This document shows, one piece after another, positions 1 through 7,958 of a DNA stretch of 64,000 nucleotides (within the stretch, counting starts at the first letter, position 1; each line of letters begins with the position of its first letter). This DNA is from Hyphomicrobiales bacterium (GTDB lineage: Bacteria > Pseudomonadota > Alphaproteobacteria > Rhizobiales > Rhizobiaceae): positions 20,692-84,691 of the forward strand of contig UCNE01000016.1 of assembly GCA_900473685.1 (NCBI GenBank), read 5' to 3'. Below the pieces are notes generated by a model. That model was given only the letters and a program-made list of their open reading frames with translations. It was not told the origin of the DNA and made no database searches. The position numbers and the translations under genes are program-made.

Positions 1-519
1 GTCAAACAGCATCACCTTCGGCTGCATGGCGAGCGCACGGGCGATGGCGACCCGCTGCTTCTGTCCGCCGGACAGCCGTGACGGATAGGCATCCACCTTC
101 TCCGCAAGCCCGACTTTCGACAACAGTTCCACGGCAAGCTCGCGGGCCACATTCTTGGCCATGCCCTTGAGGATGACCGGCCCCATGGTGATGTTCTCGA
201 GCACTGTCAGATGCGGGAACAGATTGAAGTGCTGGAACACCATGCCCATCTGCTGGCGCACCGCATTGATGTGCCGCTCGAACGCTGCTCCGCGCAGAGG
301 TTGATTGACCTGCACGCCGTCAAGCCAGATCTCGCCGCCGTTTAGCGTTTCAAGATGATTGATGGAGCGCAGAAGCGTGCTTTTGCCCGAACCGCTCGGG
401 CCGATAATGGCGACGATCTGGCCGCGTGTGACGGATAGATCAATCCCCTTGAGGACTTCCAGGGCGCCATAGGCCTTGCGGGCGCCCTTTACCTCGACCA
501 TGGGCCGCTGGACGGTCAT
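1..519 (-). CDS. Polar amino-acid ABC transporter ATP-binding protein, C-terminus cut by window edge
   Basis: This is the ATPase that would energise the amino-acid importer encoded just upstream on the same strand. About 173 codons are visible. The ABC signature LSGGQ is encoded near 62-80, and the frame leaves the window just after the start of Walker B (LFD). The start ATG at 519 follows GGAGGTATCCCG and overlaps the stop of the permease gene as ATGA, so the genes are translationally coupled. The order SBP, permease, permease, ATPase is that of HisP/GlnQ-type systems. The truncation comes from the window and is not a mutation. Confidence 0.93.
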   Translation of the reverse strand, partial: MTVQRPMVEVKGARKAYGALEVLKGIDLSVTRGQIVAIIGPSGSGKSTLLRSINHLETLNGGEIWLDGVQVNQPLRGAAFERHINAVRQQMGMVFQHFNLFPHLTVLENITMGPVILKGMAKNVARELAVELLSKVGLAEKVDAYPSRLSGGQKQRVAIARALAMQPKVMLFD

Positions 520-1175
520 CGGGATACCTCCACTTGTTTTTCGACCTGCCGCAAACCGGTTTCAAGGACGAGATTGAGTATGTAATAGAGTGCTGCCACC
601 GTGATGTAGAACTCGAATGGCCGGAATGTTTCGCTGATTGCCAGCTGGGCCGAGTGCACGAGCTCGGCAATGCCGATGATCGAAACCAGCGACGATTCCT
701 TCAATAGCACGATCAGATTGTTGCCGATCGAGGGCAGGGTGTTGCGCACCGCCTGCGGAATGACGACGTAACGCAGCGTCTGGAACCGGCCGAAACCGAT
801 ACTGCGCGCACCTTCCGTCTGCCCGGCATCAACCGCGACGATACCGGCGCGCATGACGTCGGCATTGTAGACGGCAAAGTGAAGTCCAAGGCCAATGATA
901 CCGGCAGCAAGCGCCGGCACGTTGATGCCTATCTGGGCGAGGCCGAAATAGATCAGGAAGAGCTGCAAAAGCAGCGGCGTTCCCATGAACAGCCACATGA
1001 AGAAGCGGATCGGATAGGCAATCACCTTCGGCGCATAGAGCACGGCGACGGCGAAGAAGATGCCGAAGAAGAAGCTGATGACGGCTCCGCTGATGGTCAG
1101 TACCACCGTCCACCACGCTCCCATGAGCAGGAGGTCGGTATAGGGCGTAACGACGCTGAAATCGAGACCTTGCAT
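516..1175 (-). CDS. Polar amino-acid ABC transporter permease (HisM/GlnP type)
   Basis: This is an inner-membrane permease of about 219 residues with the MetI-like fold of three-TM amino-acid importers. The N-terminal hydrophobic stretch (LLLMGAWWTVVLTISGAVIS) and the loop GQTEGARSIGFGRFQTLRYVVIPQA, which contains the EAA-type coupling motif for the ATPase, are clear. I chose the ATG at 1175 because GAGGGAGCGCGCAAC precedes it; a longer frame begins at 1238 but would overlap the neighbouring permease. It lies 13 bases after the first permease and overlaps the ATPase start by 4 bases. The substrate is not readable from sequence. Confidence 0.93.
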   Translation of the reverse strand: MQGLDFSVVTPYTDLLLMGAWWTVVLTISGAVISFFFGIFFAVAVLYAPKVIAYPIRFFMWLFMGTPLLLQLFLIYFGLAQIGINVPALAAGIIGLGLHFAVYNADVMRAGIVAVDAGQTEGARSIGFGRFQTLRYVVIPQAVRNTLPSIGNNLIVLLKESSLVSIIGIAELVHSAQLAISETFRPFEFYITVAALYYILNLVLETGLRQVEKQVEVSR

Positions 1176-1188
1176 GTTGCGCGCTCCC

Positions 1189-1836
1189 TCAGTTGATGGC
1201 GTAGCGCCGGTCGAGGACGTCGACCGCCCGCGCCACAACGTAGACGATGATCATGTAGAGCAGGGCGGCAATGCCGAAGATCTCGAACGGCTTGTAGGTG
1301 GAACCGATAAAGCGCTGCGCCGTATAGGTGAGTTCAACGACCGAGATCGTCGAAACCAGAGCGGACCCCTTGATCAGGCCCACAGCGTTGACGCCGAGCG
1401 GGCGGATCATCAGCCGTGCCGCCTGCGGCAGGACAACAAGGCGCAGTGTCTGCAGCCGGCTGAAGCCGATGGTGCGCGACGCCTCCACCTGGCCCCGATC
1501 GACGCCGATAATGCCGCCGCGAATGGATTCGGCCATGTAGGCGCCGATGTTCAGCCCCAGACCGATGACACCGGCGGCAAAAGGATCAAGATTGATGCCG
1601 ATCTGCGGGCCGCCGAAATAAAGAACGAACAGCTGGATCAGGCAGGGTGTGCCACGAAACACACTGACATACAGACTGCCGATTGCCCGCAGGACAAACG
1701 AGCCCGACATCTTCGCCGAGGCGACAACGGCTGCGACCGCAAGGCCAAGCAGCAACGACAGCACCGATATCTGCACGGTGACCCAAGCGGCTTCCACGAA
1801 AAACGGGAAGACGCGCAGCATCAGCGGGAAATCCAT
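1189..1836 (-). CDS. Polar amino-acid ABC transporter permease (HisQ/GlnP type)
   Basis: This is the second permease of the importer, 215 residues, paired with the one at 516-1175 to make a heterodimeric channel. It shows several hydrophobic helices and the coupling loop GQVEASRTIGFSRLQTLRLVVLPQAARL, which has the same EAA-like pattern as its partner. The start MDFPLMLRVFPFF fits normal family length. The gene follows the binding-protein gene after an 81-base gap on the same strand, consistent with one operon. Nothing looks damaged. Confidence 0.93.
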   Translation of the reverse strand: MDFPLMLRVFPFFVEAAWVTVQISVLSLLLGLAVAAVVASAKMSGSFVLRAIGSLYVSVFRGTPCLIQLFVLYFGGPQIGINLDPFAAGVIGLGLNIGAYMAESIRGGIIGVDRGQVEASRTIGFSRLQTLRLVVLPQAARLMIRPLGVNAVGLIKGSALVSTISVVELTYTAQRFIGSTYKPFEIFGIAALLYMIIVYVVARAVDVLDRRYAIN

Positions 1837-1917
1837 GGGAAAAACTCCGGAAGAGGCCTGCGAACGGCATTTGGCCGGCTTATCTCAGCCGGCCAAATGT
1901 TTCTGGCTATCGATCGA

Positions 1918-2700
1918 TCAGCGGATGTCGCTGCCAACCCATTCCATGGCGATCTTCTCGTAGGATCCATCCGCCATCATCTCGTCGAGCGCCTTCTGCA
2001 TCGCAGCCTTCAGCTCCGGATTGTTTTTGCGGATGGCAATGCCGATGGCGACGCTGCCGCCTTCGATGTCAGGCGTTTCGAGACGGCGGACCTTTTCGCC
2101 GGTTTCCTTGACGGCAACCATCACCGGGATGTTGTCGACGACGATGGCATCGACGCGTCCGGCCTTCAGTTCGAGCAGCAGCTCCGGCAGGCCCTTATAG
2201 GTGCGCACGTCCCAGCCGCCCTGTTCGCGAGCCCATTTCTCGTGGGTTTCGCCGAGCGTGACGCCGAGTGTCTTGCCCTTCAGTTCGCCCAGCTTCTGGA
2301 CGGTCGATGCTTCGTTGACGAAGACCGCACGGCCGGCGTGGTAGTACGGGCCGACGAAATCGACGACCTTTTCGCGTTCCGGCGTGATGGTCATCGAGCC
2401 GACGACGGTGTCGAACTTGTTGGCAAGCAGGCCGGCGATGATACCGTCCCAGGCGGTCGTGACCAGCGTGCCCTTGACGCCGACGCGTTCGGCGATCGCC
2501 GTCCCGATCGAGGCATCAAAGCCGACGACTTCGTTCTTCTCGTTGACGAAATTGAATGGCGGATACTGGCCGGACATCGCAATGCGGATTTCACCGGAGG
2601 ACTTGATCGCCTCCAGATCGTCGGCGCTGGCCGTAAAAGCAGTAAAGCTGGCAGCAATGGCCAGGGTGGCGGCCAAAAGGCCTGAAACGAGTGTCTTCAT
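1918..2700 (-). CDS. Polar amino-acid ABC transporter substrate-binding protein (SBP family 3)
   Basis: This is a periplasmic solute receptor of 260 residues. Residues 1-26 form a Sec signal peptide ending ASA, with predicted cleavage before DDLEA. The mature protein has the family-3 features: IRIAMSGQYPPFNF near the start, the VVGFDASIGTAIA segment, and SMTITPEREKVVDFVGPYY in the hinge region. It is the first gene of the minus-strand importer operon and is divergent from the LysR gene at 2836, its most likely regulator. The ligand cannot be assigned beyond a polar or charged amino acid or similar small molecule. Confidence 0.93.
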   Translation of the reverse strand: MKTLVSGLLAATLAIAASFTAFTASADDLEAIKSSGEIRIAMSGQYPPFNFVNEKNEVVGFDASIGTAIAERVGVKGTLVTTAWDGIIAGLLANKFDTVVGSMTITPEREKVVDFVGPYYHAGRAVFVNEASTVQKLGELKGKTLGVTLGETHEKWAREQGGWDVRTYKGLPELLLELKAGRVDAIVVDNIPVMVAVKETGEKVRRLETPDIEGGSVAIGIAIRKNNPELKAAMQKALDEMMADGSYEKIAMEWVGSDIR

Positions 2701-2785
2701 GTGCTGTTTTCCTCTGGATGAAAGCGCATTCTCTGTCGCTTGGGTACGCGTGGACGCGCCTTCCGAATTTGATGATTGCCTTTGT

Positions 2786-2807
2786 TCTATTATTGCGCAA
2801 ATAGATA
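2786..2807. promoter_or_regulatory. Probable LysR operator between the importer operon and its LysR gene
   Basis: The 135-base divergent spacer holds an interrupted inverted repeat centred on TTGCGCAA (2793-2800), with TCTAT on the left and ATAGA on the right. This fits the T-N11-A pattern of LysR-type binding sites. It could serve both directions. The assignment rests on position and symmetry only. Confidence 0.5.
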
Positions 2808-2835
2808 ATGTAAATAGAAGGCATAGATTTCAGGA

Positions 2836-3795
2836 ATGATACCGTCACGATCTGAACGGCTGGTTTGGGAGCTGGACTGGAACCTGCTGCGAACCTTCGT
2901 GGTGATCGCCGAAGTCAAGAGCATCACCCGCGCCGCCGAGCAGCTCAACCTCAAGCAACCGAGTGTCAGCAATGCGCTGCGCCGGCTGGAAGACCGGGTC
3001 GGCCGGCGGCTGGTCGAACGCGACGCCACCCGCTTCGAACTGACCGATGTCGGCCAGCTGCTCTATGAGCAGAGCATCGAGGTCTTCGGTACGATTTCAC
3101 AGCTTCCGCAGCTGGTGCGCGGCGTCGGCGATGACGTGACCGGCCATGTCACGATTGCCGTTGCCAGCCATGTCATTTCGCCGATCTTCGATAAGGCGCT
3201 GACGGCGTTTCATCGCAGCCACCCACGCGCCACGCTGACTATCTCGGTCGCGACCAGCGGCGAAGTAACCCGGCAGGTCCGCGAAAAGCGCGCGTCCCTT
3301 GGTCTGTGCCTTGTCAGCAACCGCGATGCCGCCCTCGACTACACGATGGTCTACCGGGAATTCTTCGGCTTTTTCTGCGGGCCGGATCATCGCTTCTTCG
3401 GGCAGGCGGACTTGACGCTGGCAGACCTGAAAGGCGAACCGTCCGTCTCGTTCCACACCGATAATATCGCTGATGTGCTCAGGCCCGTCGCACTTCTGCG
3501 CAGCGAGGCGAAACTCGCCACCAACGTGGTTGGCGTATCGTCAAGCCTCGAAGAGGTGCGCCGCATGATCGTCGCGGGGCTGGGGATCGGGCCATTGCCG
3601 CTCCACGTCGCGCGGCGTGATGTCGCCGACGGCGTGCTCTGGCGGCTGCCGCCTTATGAGACGCCACCTGCCATCGATGTCTTTCTGCTGGTCAATCCGG
3701 AAAAGATCGTCAACCGCGCCGAAAAGGCGTTGATCACCGGCATCCAGACCGCCATCGCGGAAACGCCGCTCGATCAGCGCATCTACGGCGCCTAA
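2836..3795 (+). CDS. LysR-family transcriptional regulator
   Basis: This is a 319-residue DNA-binding regulator. Residues about 14-72 form the winged HTH, with the recognition region SITRAAEQLNLKQPSVSNALRRLE. The rest is a periplasmic-binding-protein-like effector domain. It is divergent from the amino-acid importer, the standard arrangement for a LysR activator of a transport operon. Its stop overlaps the stop of the thioesterase gene on the other strand by a few bases. An ATG at 2836 is used; the short extension before WELDWNLLRTF may or may not be translated. The effector is unknown. Confidence 0.92.
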   Translation: MIPSRSERLVWELDWNLLRTFVVIAEVKSITRAAEQLNLKQPSVSNALRRLEDRVGRRLVERDATRFELTDVGQLLYEQSIEVFGTISQLPQLVRGVGDDVTGHVTIAVASHVISPIFDKALTAFHRSHPRATLTISVATSGEVTRQVREKRASLGLCLVSNRDAALDYTMVYREFFGFFCGPDHRFFGQADLTLADLKGEPSVSFHTDNIADVLRPVALLRSEAKLATNVVGVSSSLEEVRRMIVAGLGIGPLPLHVARRDVADGVLWRLPPYETPPAIDVFLLVNPEKIVNRAEKALITGIQTAIAETPLDQRIYGA

Positions 3796-4238
3796 CCCGA
3801 ATTGTTTTCGTTGGCCGCGGCCCCGGTTTGAAGCGCCTCTGCACGTGCCCGCATCTCGGCATCAAGCCCCACCGCGACCCGCTCGACCAGATCGAACCGG
3901 ACGCTGACCGTTCTGTTGACCGCGTGAACCAAGCCGTCCAGCGAGCCCGACATCACCTGTTCGAACGTCACCGAACTGCGGCCGGCCTTGACCACGTGGG
4001 AACGGATCGTCAGCAGCGCGCCAGCCTTGGTTTCATGTTTGTATTCGACTTCGGATCGGACATCGGCCCAGCCACGGCTGGCATCGGCAAGACCTTCGAC
4101 GCCTGCGATGTGGCCAAGAAGCTGGAAGCTGGCATCATCGAACATCGCCGCATAATGGCGAACATTCATATGACCCATGATGTCGCACATCCACGGATGC
4201 GCCACGCCGACATAAGTGACAAGCGATTGACCGGGCAT
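3792..4238 (-). CDS. Acyl-CoA thioesterase, hotdog fold (4HBT family)
   Basis: The product is a small cytoplasmic protein of about 148 residues that probably hydrolyses an acyl-CoA thioester. The hotdog signature is visible: HPWMCDIMGHMNVRHYAAMFDDA near the N-terminus, with the DxMGHMN motif, followed by the VEYKHETKAGALLTIRSHV strand region. The ATG at 4238 follows GGAGAAAAG closely; a longer frame starts at 4280 without such a site. It is convergent with the LysR gene, overlapping tail to tail. The substrate is unknown, and a link to the amino-acid importer is not evident. Confidence 0.8.
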   Translation of the reverse strand: MPGQSLVTYVGVAHPWMCDIMGHMNVRHYAAMFDDASFQLLGHIAGVEGLADASRGWADVRSEVEYKHETKAGALLTIRSHVVKAGRSSVTFEQVMSGSLDGLVHAVNRTVSVRFDLVERVAVGLDAEMRARAEALQTGAAANENNSG

Positions 4239-4431
4239 CTTTTCTCCGCACATCTCGCCGAAAGGGCAGTTTCGCGCCACCGGCTCGACGCAGGCTTAGC
4301 GCAAGCGTTCGGAAGCGGCAACACGCACTCACACGAGATAAGGCCGCTGCGCGTATCCTTTCGGACATGAGCCACAGCGGCCAGTATTGTCAGATCTGGT
4401 CAGCGAGGTATCGATCCCGACACCAGTCCGG

Positions 4432-4707
4432 TCACATTTTCGCAAAAGCGGTAATGCCGTAGGCAAGTCCGCCGCCGGTTTGGATGGTCAGTGTTCCGCC
4501 ATTGGCGCCAACCCACGCAGCGTCGATATTCAGCACCGCGGAGCTGATCCGCACGGTATTGGCGGTTGGCCAGGCAAACACCGTGCCGGAATAGGGAAGA
4601 GAAAAGCTGCCATCGGGGTAGCTGAAGACAACCCTGCAGGGCTTGTTGAGAATATCGGACCCATGCGGGGTGTTGGCGTTCAGCGTGATGTTGTAATAGG
4701 TTGCCAT
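4432..4707 (-). CDS. Small beta-rich protein of unknown function
   Basis: This is a 91-residue protein that I do not recognise. It is rich in Thr, Ser, Asn, Gly and aromatic residues and reads as alternating beta strands (YYNITLNANTP, CRVVFSYPDGSF, TLTIQTGGGLAYGIT). There is no signal peptide or membrane segment, and only one cysteine. GGGAGTTTCAAC precedes the ATG. It is the last gene of a three-gene same-strand cluster; its N-terminal pattern (ITLNA) vaguely resembles the starts of the two larger proteins, but I cannot establish homology by eye. Confidence 0.7.
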   Translation of the reverse strand: MATYYNITLNANTPHGSDILNKPCRVVFSYPDGSFSLPYSGTVFAWPTANTVRISSAVLNIDAAWVGANGGTLTIQTGGGLAYGITAFAKM

Positions 4708-4797
4708 GTTGAAACTCCCATTGGTTGGCGCCGCTTAAAAGCGCTTCAGGTAAAATCTGGATCGTGAAGACGTATCGTGTATTTTCTAAAGCATCTG

Positions 4798-5514
4798 TCA
4801 GCTCCCCTTTGTCGTGAATGACCCATTACTTTCGTATTGAACGTTGACTACCGTGTATCCAGCGGTAAAATCGCACTCTGCAACCTGGTTTGTTCCGTAC
4901 GTCACAATCTCCCCGACAGACACAGCTCCAACCTTCACGTAATATGTTGCATATGGCGCGCAATATACTTGACCGTTGGGAAGCGGATCGATGAAGCTCG
5001 ACAATGTAATGCTTCCGTCCTGGTTGATGGCCGCGCACCCGCAATAGAGCTGCGGCACAGGCGCAGGCGTGTAGGACGGGACCTGGATGCCGAAGAAACC
5101 TGAAACCAGGCCCGCCTGGTAGGTTGCAGCCGACAAGCCCAAGGGGCTTATTGTCAGGGTGGAAAAATTGTTGACCCGCTGGCCTGGTGTCGACGTCGTC
5201 AAGTCGATCGGCTGCACCGCAGCCGCGCTGCTGATTGCGCTTTTGGCGCTGGCCACTGCGATGCTCGCATTGAATTTTATCTGGGACGCGGATGTGGCGG
5301 TACTTTTTGCACCGGCATAATTTTGGGCATCGAAGCTAAAATCCAGCTGTGCGCCGGAGCTGGCATTGGGTGCGAGAGTTCCGGACGCCAGGCTGCTGGA
5401 CAGGATCGTGGGCGTAGCACCGGAACTGTTAAAAGACGCCTGCTTCTGGAAGGCGTAGAAAGACATGGTCTGCGCCGCCATGTTTTTGATGATGATGCTG
5501 TATTGCGAAGCCAT
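4798..5514 (-). CDS. Beta-rich protein of unknown function, paralogue A
   Basis: This 238-residue protein does not match a family I recognise. It is clearly related to the product of 5668-6333: both share FY.FQ near residue 20, a YAG motif, an IDL segment, a (S/G)PLGL motif, P.Y.P, I.LS.F, TYYV..G and a C-terminal CDFT.GY/H..VNV block. It is poor in charge and rich in Ala, Ser, Thr and Asn, with no signal peptide or TM helix. A shared pair of cysteines (the C.P..TYYV and CDFT cysteines) could pair. A GGGAGG site sits upstream of the ATG. Confidence 0.75.
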   Translation of the reverse strand: MASQYSIIIKNMAAQTMSFYAFQKQASFNSSGATPTILSSSLASGTLAPNASSGAQLDFSFDAQNYAGAKSTATSASQIKFNASIAVASAKSAISSAAAVQPIDLTTSTPGQRVNNFSTLTISPLGLSAATYQAGLVSGFFGIQVPSYTPAPVPQLYCGCAAINQDGSITLSSFIDPLPNGQVYCAPYATYYVKVGAVSVGEIVTYGTNQVAECDFTAGYTVVNVQYESNGSFTTKGS

Positions 5515-5609
5515 GAGGGTCTACCTCCCAGGTGCCACCCGGCTCCCTGAAATGATCATTGATGTACGAAAGAACTGGGTGGCGCCGGACAGCGGCCGTT
5601 CGGTCGAGC

Positions 5610-5641
5610 CGGGTGGGCGGATTCGTTCACCCGCCCACCCG
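5610..5641. terminator. Strong hairpin between the two paralogous beta-rich genes
   Basis: Perfect 11-base arms (CGGGTGGGCGG at 5610-5620 and its complement at 5631-5641) flank a 10-base loop. There is no clear T-run on the minus strand, so this may be a processing or stability element rather than a simple intrinsic terminator. Confidence 0.5.
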
Positions 5642-5667
5642 TGTACGCTCGAACCAGATGACCAAAA

Positions 5668-6333
5668 TTACTGAATGATCGTCGTTCCCCACGAGCCATC
5701 CGCATTCAGGGTGACGTTGATGATCGAATGACCGCCGGTGAAATCGCAAACAGCTGCGTTGACGCTGGAGGTCGAGAAGTTCATGACGGTTCCCGGCGTG
5801 TAGCTGCCCGTTTGGACGTAGTATGTCAGAATCGGCTGGCAATCCGTGTTGTTGTTCGGGTTTGCCACCACGAAGTTCGACAGGGCGATGCCTCCATTGA
5901 CCTCGACAGCCGACCCAACGTTGTAGATTGCCGGCGGCGAATAGACCGGAGTGGTGATCCGGAACGCACCCGGTTGGACGCCGGTGCTATTCGTCGGCTG
6001 CGTCAATCCCAGCGGACCGACGGATGCGGTGGTCCAATCATTGGCCGGGCCGGAGGTGGGCGCCAGGTCGATGGCCCGGCTGGCGGAGGAGTAGCCTGAA
6101 GACTGCCCGACCTGGGGTGTACTATGCGCCTGCTGGATACCGGCATAGAACTGCATGTTCACCTGAAAGGTCAGGGTAGACCCCGTGGTAGCGTAGTTTC
6201 CCAAGCTGTCGGAATAGAGGCTGTTGCTGTAAACCGTCGCGCCGCCTGTGTAGACTGCCGGCTGCTGAAAGAAATAGAATTGCTGTGTTGCGGGCTCAAG
6301 ATTGGTGACATTGATCGTCAGGAGCGTGGACAT
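5668..6333 (-). CDS. Beta-rich protein of unknown function, paralogue B
   Basis: This 221-residue protein is a paralogue of the one at 4798-5514, sharing the motifs listed there. The start ATG at 6333 follows GGAGAACTATCG; a longer frame from 6423 has a basic 30-residue extension that does not look like the family. Like its neighbour it has no export signal, few charges and an alternating strand pattern with many Tyr, Thr and Asn residues. The pair may be the product of tandem duplication. It is the first structural gene after the XRE regulator on the same strand, 175 bases downstream of it. Confidence 0.75.
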   Translation of the reverse strand: MSTLLTINVTNLEPATQQFYFFQQPAVYTGGATVYSNSLYSDSLGNYATTGSTLTFQVNMQFYAGIQQAHSTPQVGQSSGYSSASRAIDLAPTSGPANDWTTASVGPLGLTQPTNSTGVQPGAFRITTPVYSPPAIYNVGSAVEVNGGIALSNFVVANPNNNTDCQPILTYYVQTGSYTPGTVMNFSTSSVNAAVCDFTGGHSIINVTLNADGSWGTTIIQ

Positions 6334-6508
6334 CGATAGTTCTCCGGTTTGAGTTCGGTAAGGGGTTGATTTTGCCTCTGCCGGCTGCTTGCGGCGTTTC
6401 CGTACCACATCCATCAGTTGCATACCCCGAAGAAACTATTGCGGTATCCCTGTCGAATTTACCACTTAAGGCTGTTTACTTCCGGTGAAACAATCAAAGG
6501 ATTTTAAC

Positions 6509-6889
6509 TCACGGTTGAGCGTGTCCTGATTGATCGGATGCCGGCACTTTCGGTATCTCTGCGGTCAGGCCGATAAAGAGCTTGGTGACCCGCACCGGAC
6601 GTTCGCGCAGCTTGCCGATGAGGTCGAGTTCCAGCTCGCTCAATTGATCCGGCCGCAGCCAGTCCGGCCCGTTTCGCCCCATTAAAAGCCAGTCGAGGGA
6701 GACATTGAGCAGCGCGGCGAGCGTGCGGGCGTGATCCACGGACATGGCGTGTCCTTGTATCCATTTCGTGATCGCCGCCGGCGAAATGGAAAGCTCAGCC
6801 GCAAGCGCCATCGCCTTGCGATGGCCGCTTGCGATCATCGCCTGCTTGAGCCGGCTGCCACGCGCTCTGTCAATTCTGGGCTGGTCCAT
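6509..6889 (-). CDS. XRE (Cro/CI-type) transcriptional regulator
   Basis: This is a 126-residue DNA-binding protein. Residues about 13-72 form a helix-turn-helix of the lambda-repressor type: RLKQAMIASGHRKAMALAAEL, then SPAAITKWIQGHAMSVDHARTLAALLNVSLDWLLMG. The C-terminal tail is short and has no ligand domain or protease-like self-cleavage region. It lies upstream of, and in the same orientation as, the three beta-rich genes. A perfect 14-base palindrome lies in its own promoter region, so autoregulation is likely. Control of the downstream genes is an inference from position. Confidence 0.85.
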   Translation of the reverse strand: MDQPRIDRARGSRLKQAMIASGHRKAMALAAELSISPAAITKWIQGHAMSVDHARTLAALLNVSLDWLLMGRNGPDWLRPDQLSELELDLIGKLRERPVRVTKLFIGLTAEIPKVPASDQSGHAQP

Positions 6890-6941
6890 TGATCTACCCC
6901 TGAAATCAATCAGAAGTAGATATAATAAAACTTATACGAGT

Positions 6942-6955
6942 AGGAAATATTTCCT
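6942..6955. promoter_or_regulatory. Perfect palindrome upstream of the XRE gene, likely operator
   Basis: AGGAAATATTTCCT is a perfect 14-base palindrome about 50 bases upstream of the XRE start codon, in an AT-rich stretch (6910-6965) that stands out from the GC-rich surroundings and probably contains the promoter. Small dimeric XRE repressors bind such sites. Confidence 0.5.
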
Positions 6956-7220
6956 TTATATAGCGGAAATTCGCCAAGGCCTGGTATCGAAAGCAGACCG
7001 CCTGGCAATAAGCCCGCTTCAGGCGCGCGAGGACGATGGGCGCACCCAAAGCCATCGAAACCAGAGAGAATCAAGTGATGGTATAGGCGAGATGACTTTG
7101 CGGCAGCCGATCTCGGCCGACCTGCCAGAGGGCCGCGGGGATAGGGCGCACCATCGGCATCACCGGATTGACGGACGGAACCGCCAGCGCGCACCTGCAG
7201 GGCATGCCGAATCTACCGGC
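6956..7220. other. Non-coding stretch between XRE gene and rpsU
   Basis: I see no convincing gene here on either strand. The candidate frames lack a ribosome binding site and family features. A short inverted repeat GCATGCC..CCGGCATGC lies at about 7202-7223, next to the larger repeat that follows. Confidence 0.5.
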
Positions 7221-7274
7221 ATGCTTTGACATCTGCAGCGCCGTGGCCTCACGACGCTGCAGATGTCAAAGCAT
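7221..7274. repeat. Perfect 20-base inverted repeat near rpsU
   Basis: ATGCTTTGACATCTGCAGCG at 7221-7240 is repeated in perfect reverse complement at 7255-7274, separated by 14 bases. It is much longer than a usual terminator stem and has no T-run. It could be a structured RNA element, a protein-binding site or the remnant of a small mobile repeat. Confidence 0.8.
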
Positions 7275-7306
7275 CTCAAATTTCAGATATTTGACACAAC
7301 GAAACG

Positions 7307-7333
7307 AGGCGCGTCCGGATACCGGACGCGCCT
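7307..7333 (-). terminator. Terminator hairpin downstream of rpsU
   Basis: Twelve-base perfect arms (AGGCGCGTCCGG and complement) surround a three-base loop just past the rpsU stop. On the minus strand the stem is followed by CGTTTCGTTGTG, a weak T-rich tail. Confidence 0.7.
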
Positions 7334-7371
7334 TGGACCAAAAGCCCAAATCTCGTCGGAAGCTGCCGCTA

Positions 7372-7605
7372 TTAGCGGGTTGGCTTCTTCTTCGGTGCCG
7401 GCAGCAGGCCTTCGCGCTGAAGCTGCTTGCGCGCATTCTTGCGCTGGCGGCTGATGGCTTCAGCCTTCTGGCGCGCCTTTTTGACGGACGGCTTTTCGTA
7501 TGCTTCCCGCATACGCATTTCACGGAAGACGCCTTCGCGCTGAAGCTTCTTCTTCAACACTCGGAGAGCCTGATCGACGTTGTTGTCGCGAACCAATACT
7601 TGCAT
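7372..7605 (-). CDS. rpsU: 30S ribosomal protein S21
   Basis: This 77-residue basic protein matches bS21 throughout: [20 protein letters not shown] at the N-terminus, then [23 protein letters not shown], and a Lys/Arg-rich tail ending APKKKPTR. S21 sits on the small-subunit platform near the anti-Shine-Dalgarno region and helps initiation. The length, slightly above the enterobacterial 71, and the C-terminal extension fit alphaproteobacterial S21. It is transcribed alone, with its own terminator; the neighbours are unrelated. Confidence 0.97.
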   Translation of the reverse strand: MQVLVRDNNVDQALRVLKKKLQREGVFREMRMREAYEKPSVKKARQKAEAISRQRKNARKQLQREGLLPAPKKKPTR

Positions 7606-7929
7606 GTGAATCTTTCAAAGTCTGATGTTCACTAGAGATGGCAGGGGCAGTAGAGCAATTTACGAACCAAATCCAGAGCGTAAGGCAAAATTTCTCACAT
7701 AATCTGCCTAGTCTTTCGCTCAGACCCTCAAATTTTAGCAGGAACCCCCTTCATCAATCCGGTGGTTTTCCGCTGCGAACGTTGAAAACGGGGTCCAGCG
7801 CTGTCAGCCAAAGCCGAGATTCTCATGGCCTTGCATCCTGTTTCGTTTTCGCGGCAACCACATTGGACATAGGAATCGCCCGTCCAGTGATCGCACTCCA
7901 TGCGCCAAAGACAAAGGTCATACCAGCAC
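7606..7929. other. Intergenic region upstream of rpsU and of the cobalamin operon
   Basis: The 324 bases between the rpsU start and the promoter of the riboswitch transcript hold no gene that I can support. A possible 105-codon plus-strand frame (7638-7955) shows no family resemblance and runs into the promoter elements at 7930-7958. Confidence 0.5.
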
Positions 7930-7958
7930 TTGACGCTCGAATTGTTATTAAATAACAT
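7930..7958 (+). promoter_or_regulatory. Sigma70-type promoter for the cobalamin riboswitch operon
   Basis: TTGACG (7930-7935) and TAACAT (7953-7958) are separated by exactly 17 bases and lie about 75 bases upstream of the riboswitch core. A perfect palindrome TGTTATTAAATAACA (7943-7957) overlaps the -10 element and could bind an additional repressor. Confidence 0.6.

Noticed and set aside
1174..2685. A 503-codon open frame on the plus strand across the permease and receptor genes
   Set aside because: It lies antisense to two genes with clear family motifs, is rich in Arg, Asp and His without any domain, and reflects the codon bias of high-GC DNA.
7638..7955. A possible 105-residue protein between rpsU and the riboswitch
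   Set aside because: It has no ribosome binding site or similarity and runs across the promoter of the riboswitch transcript.
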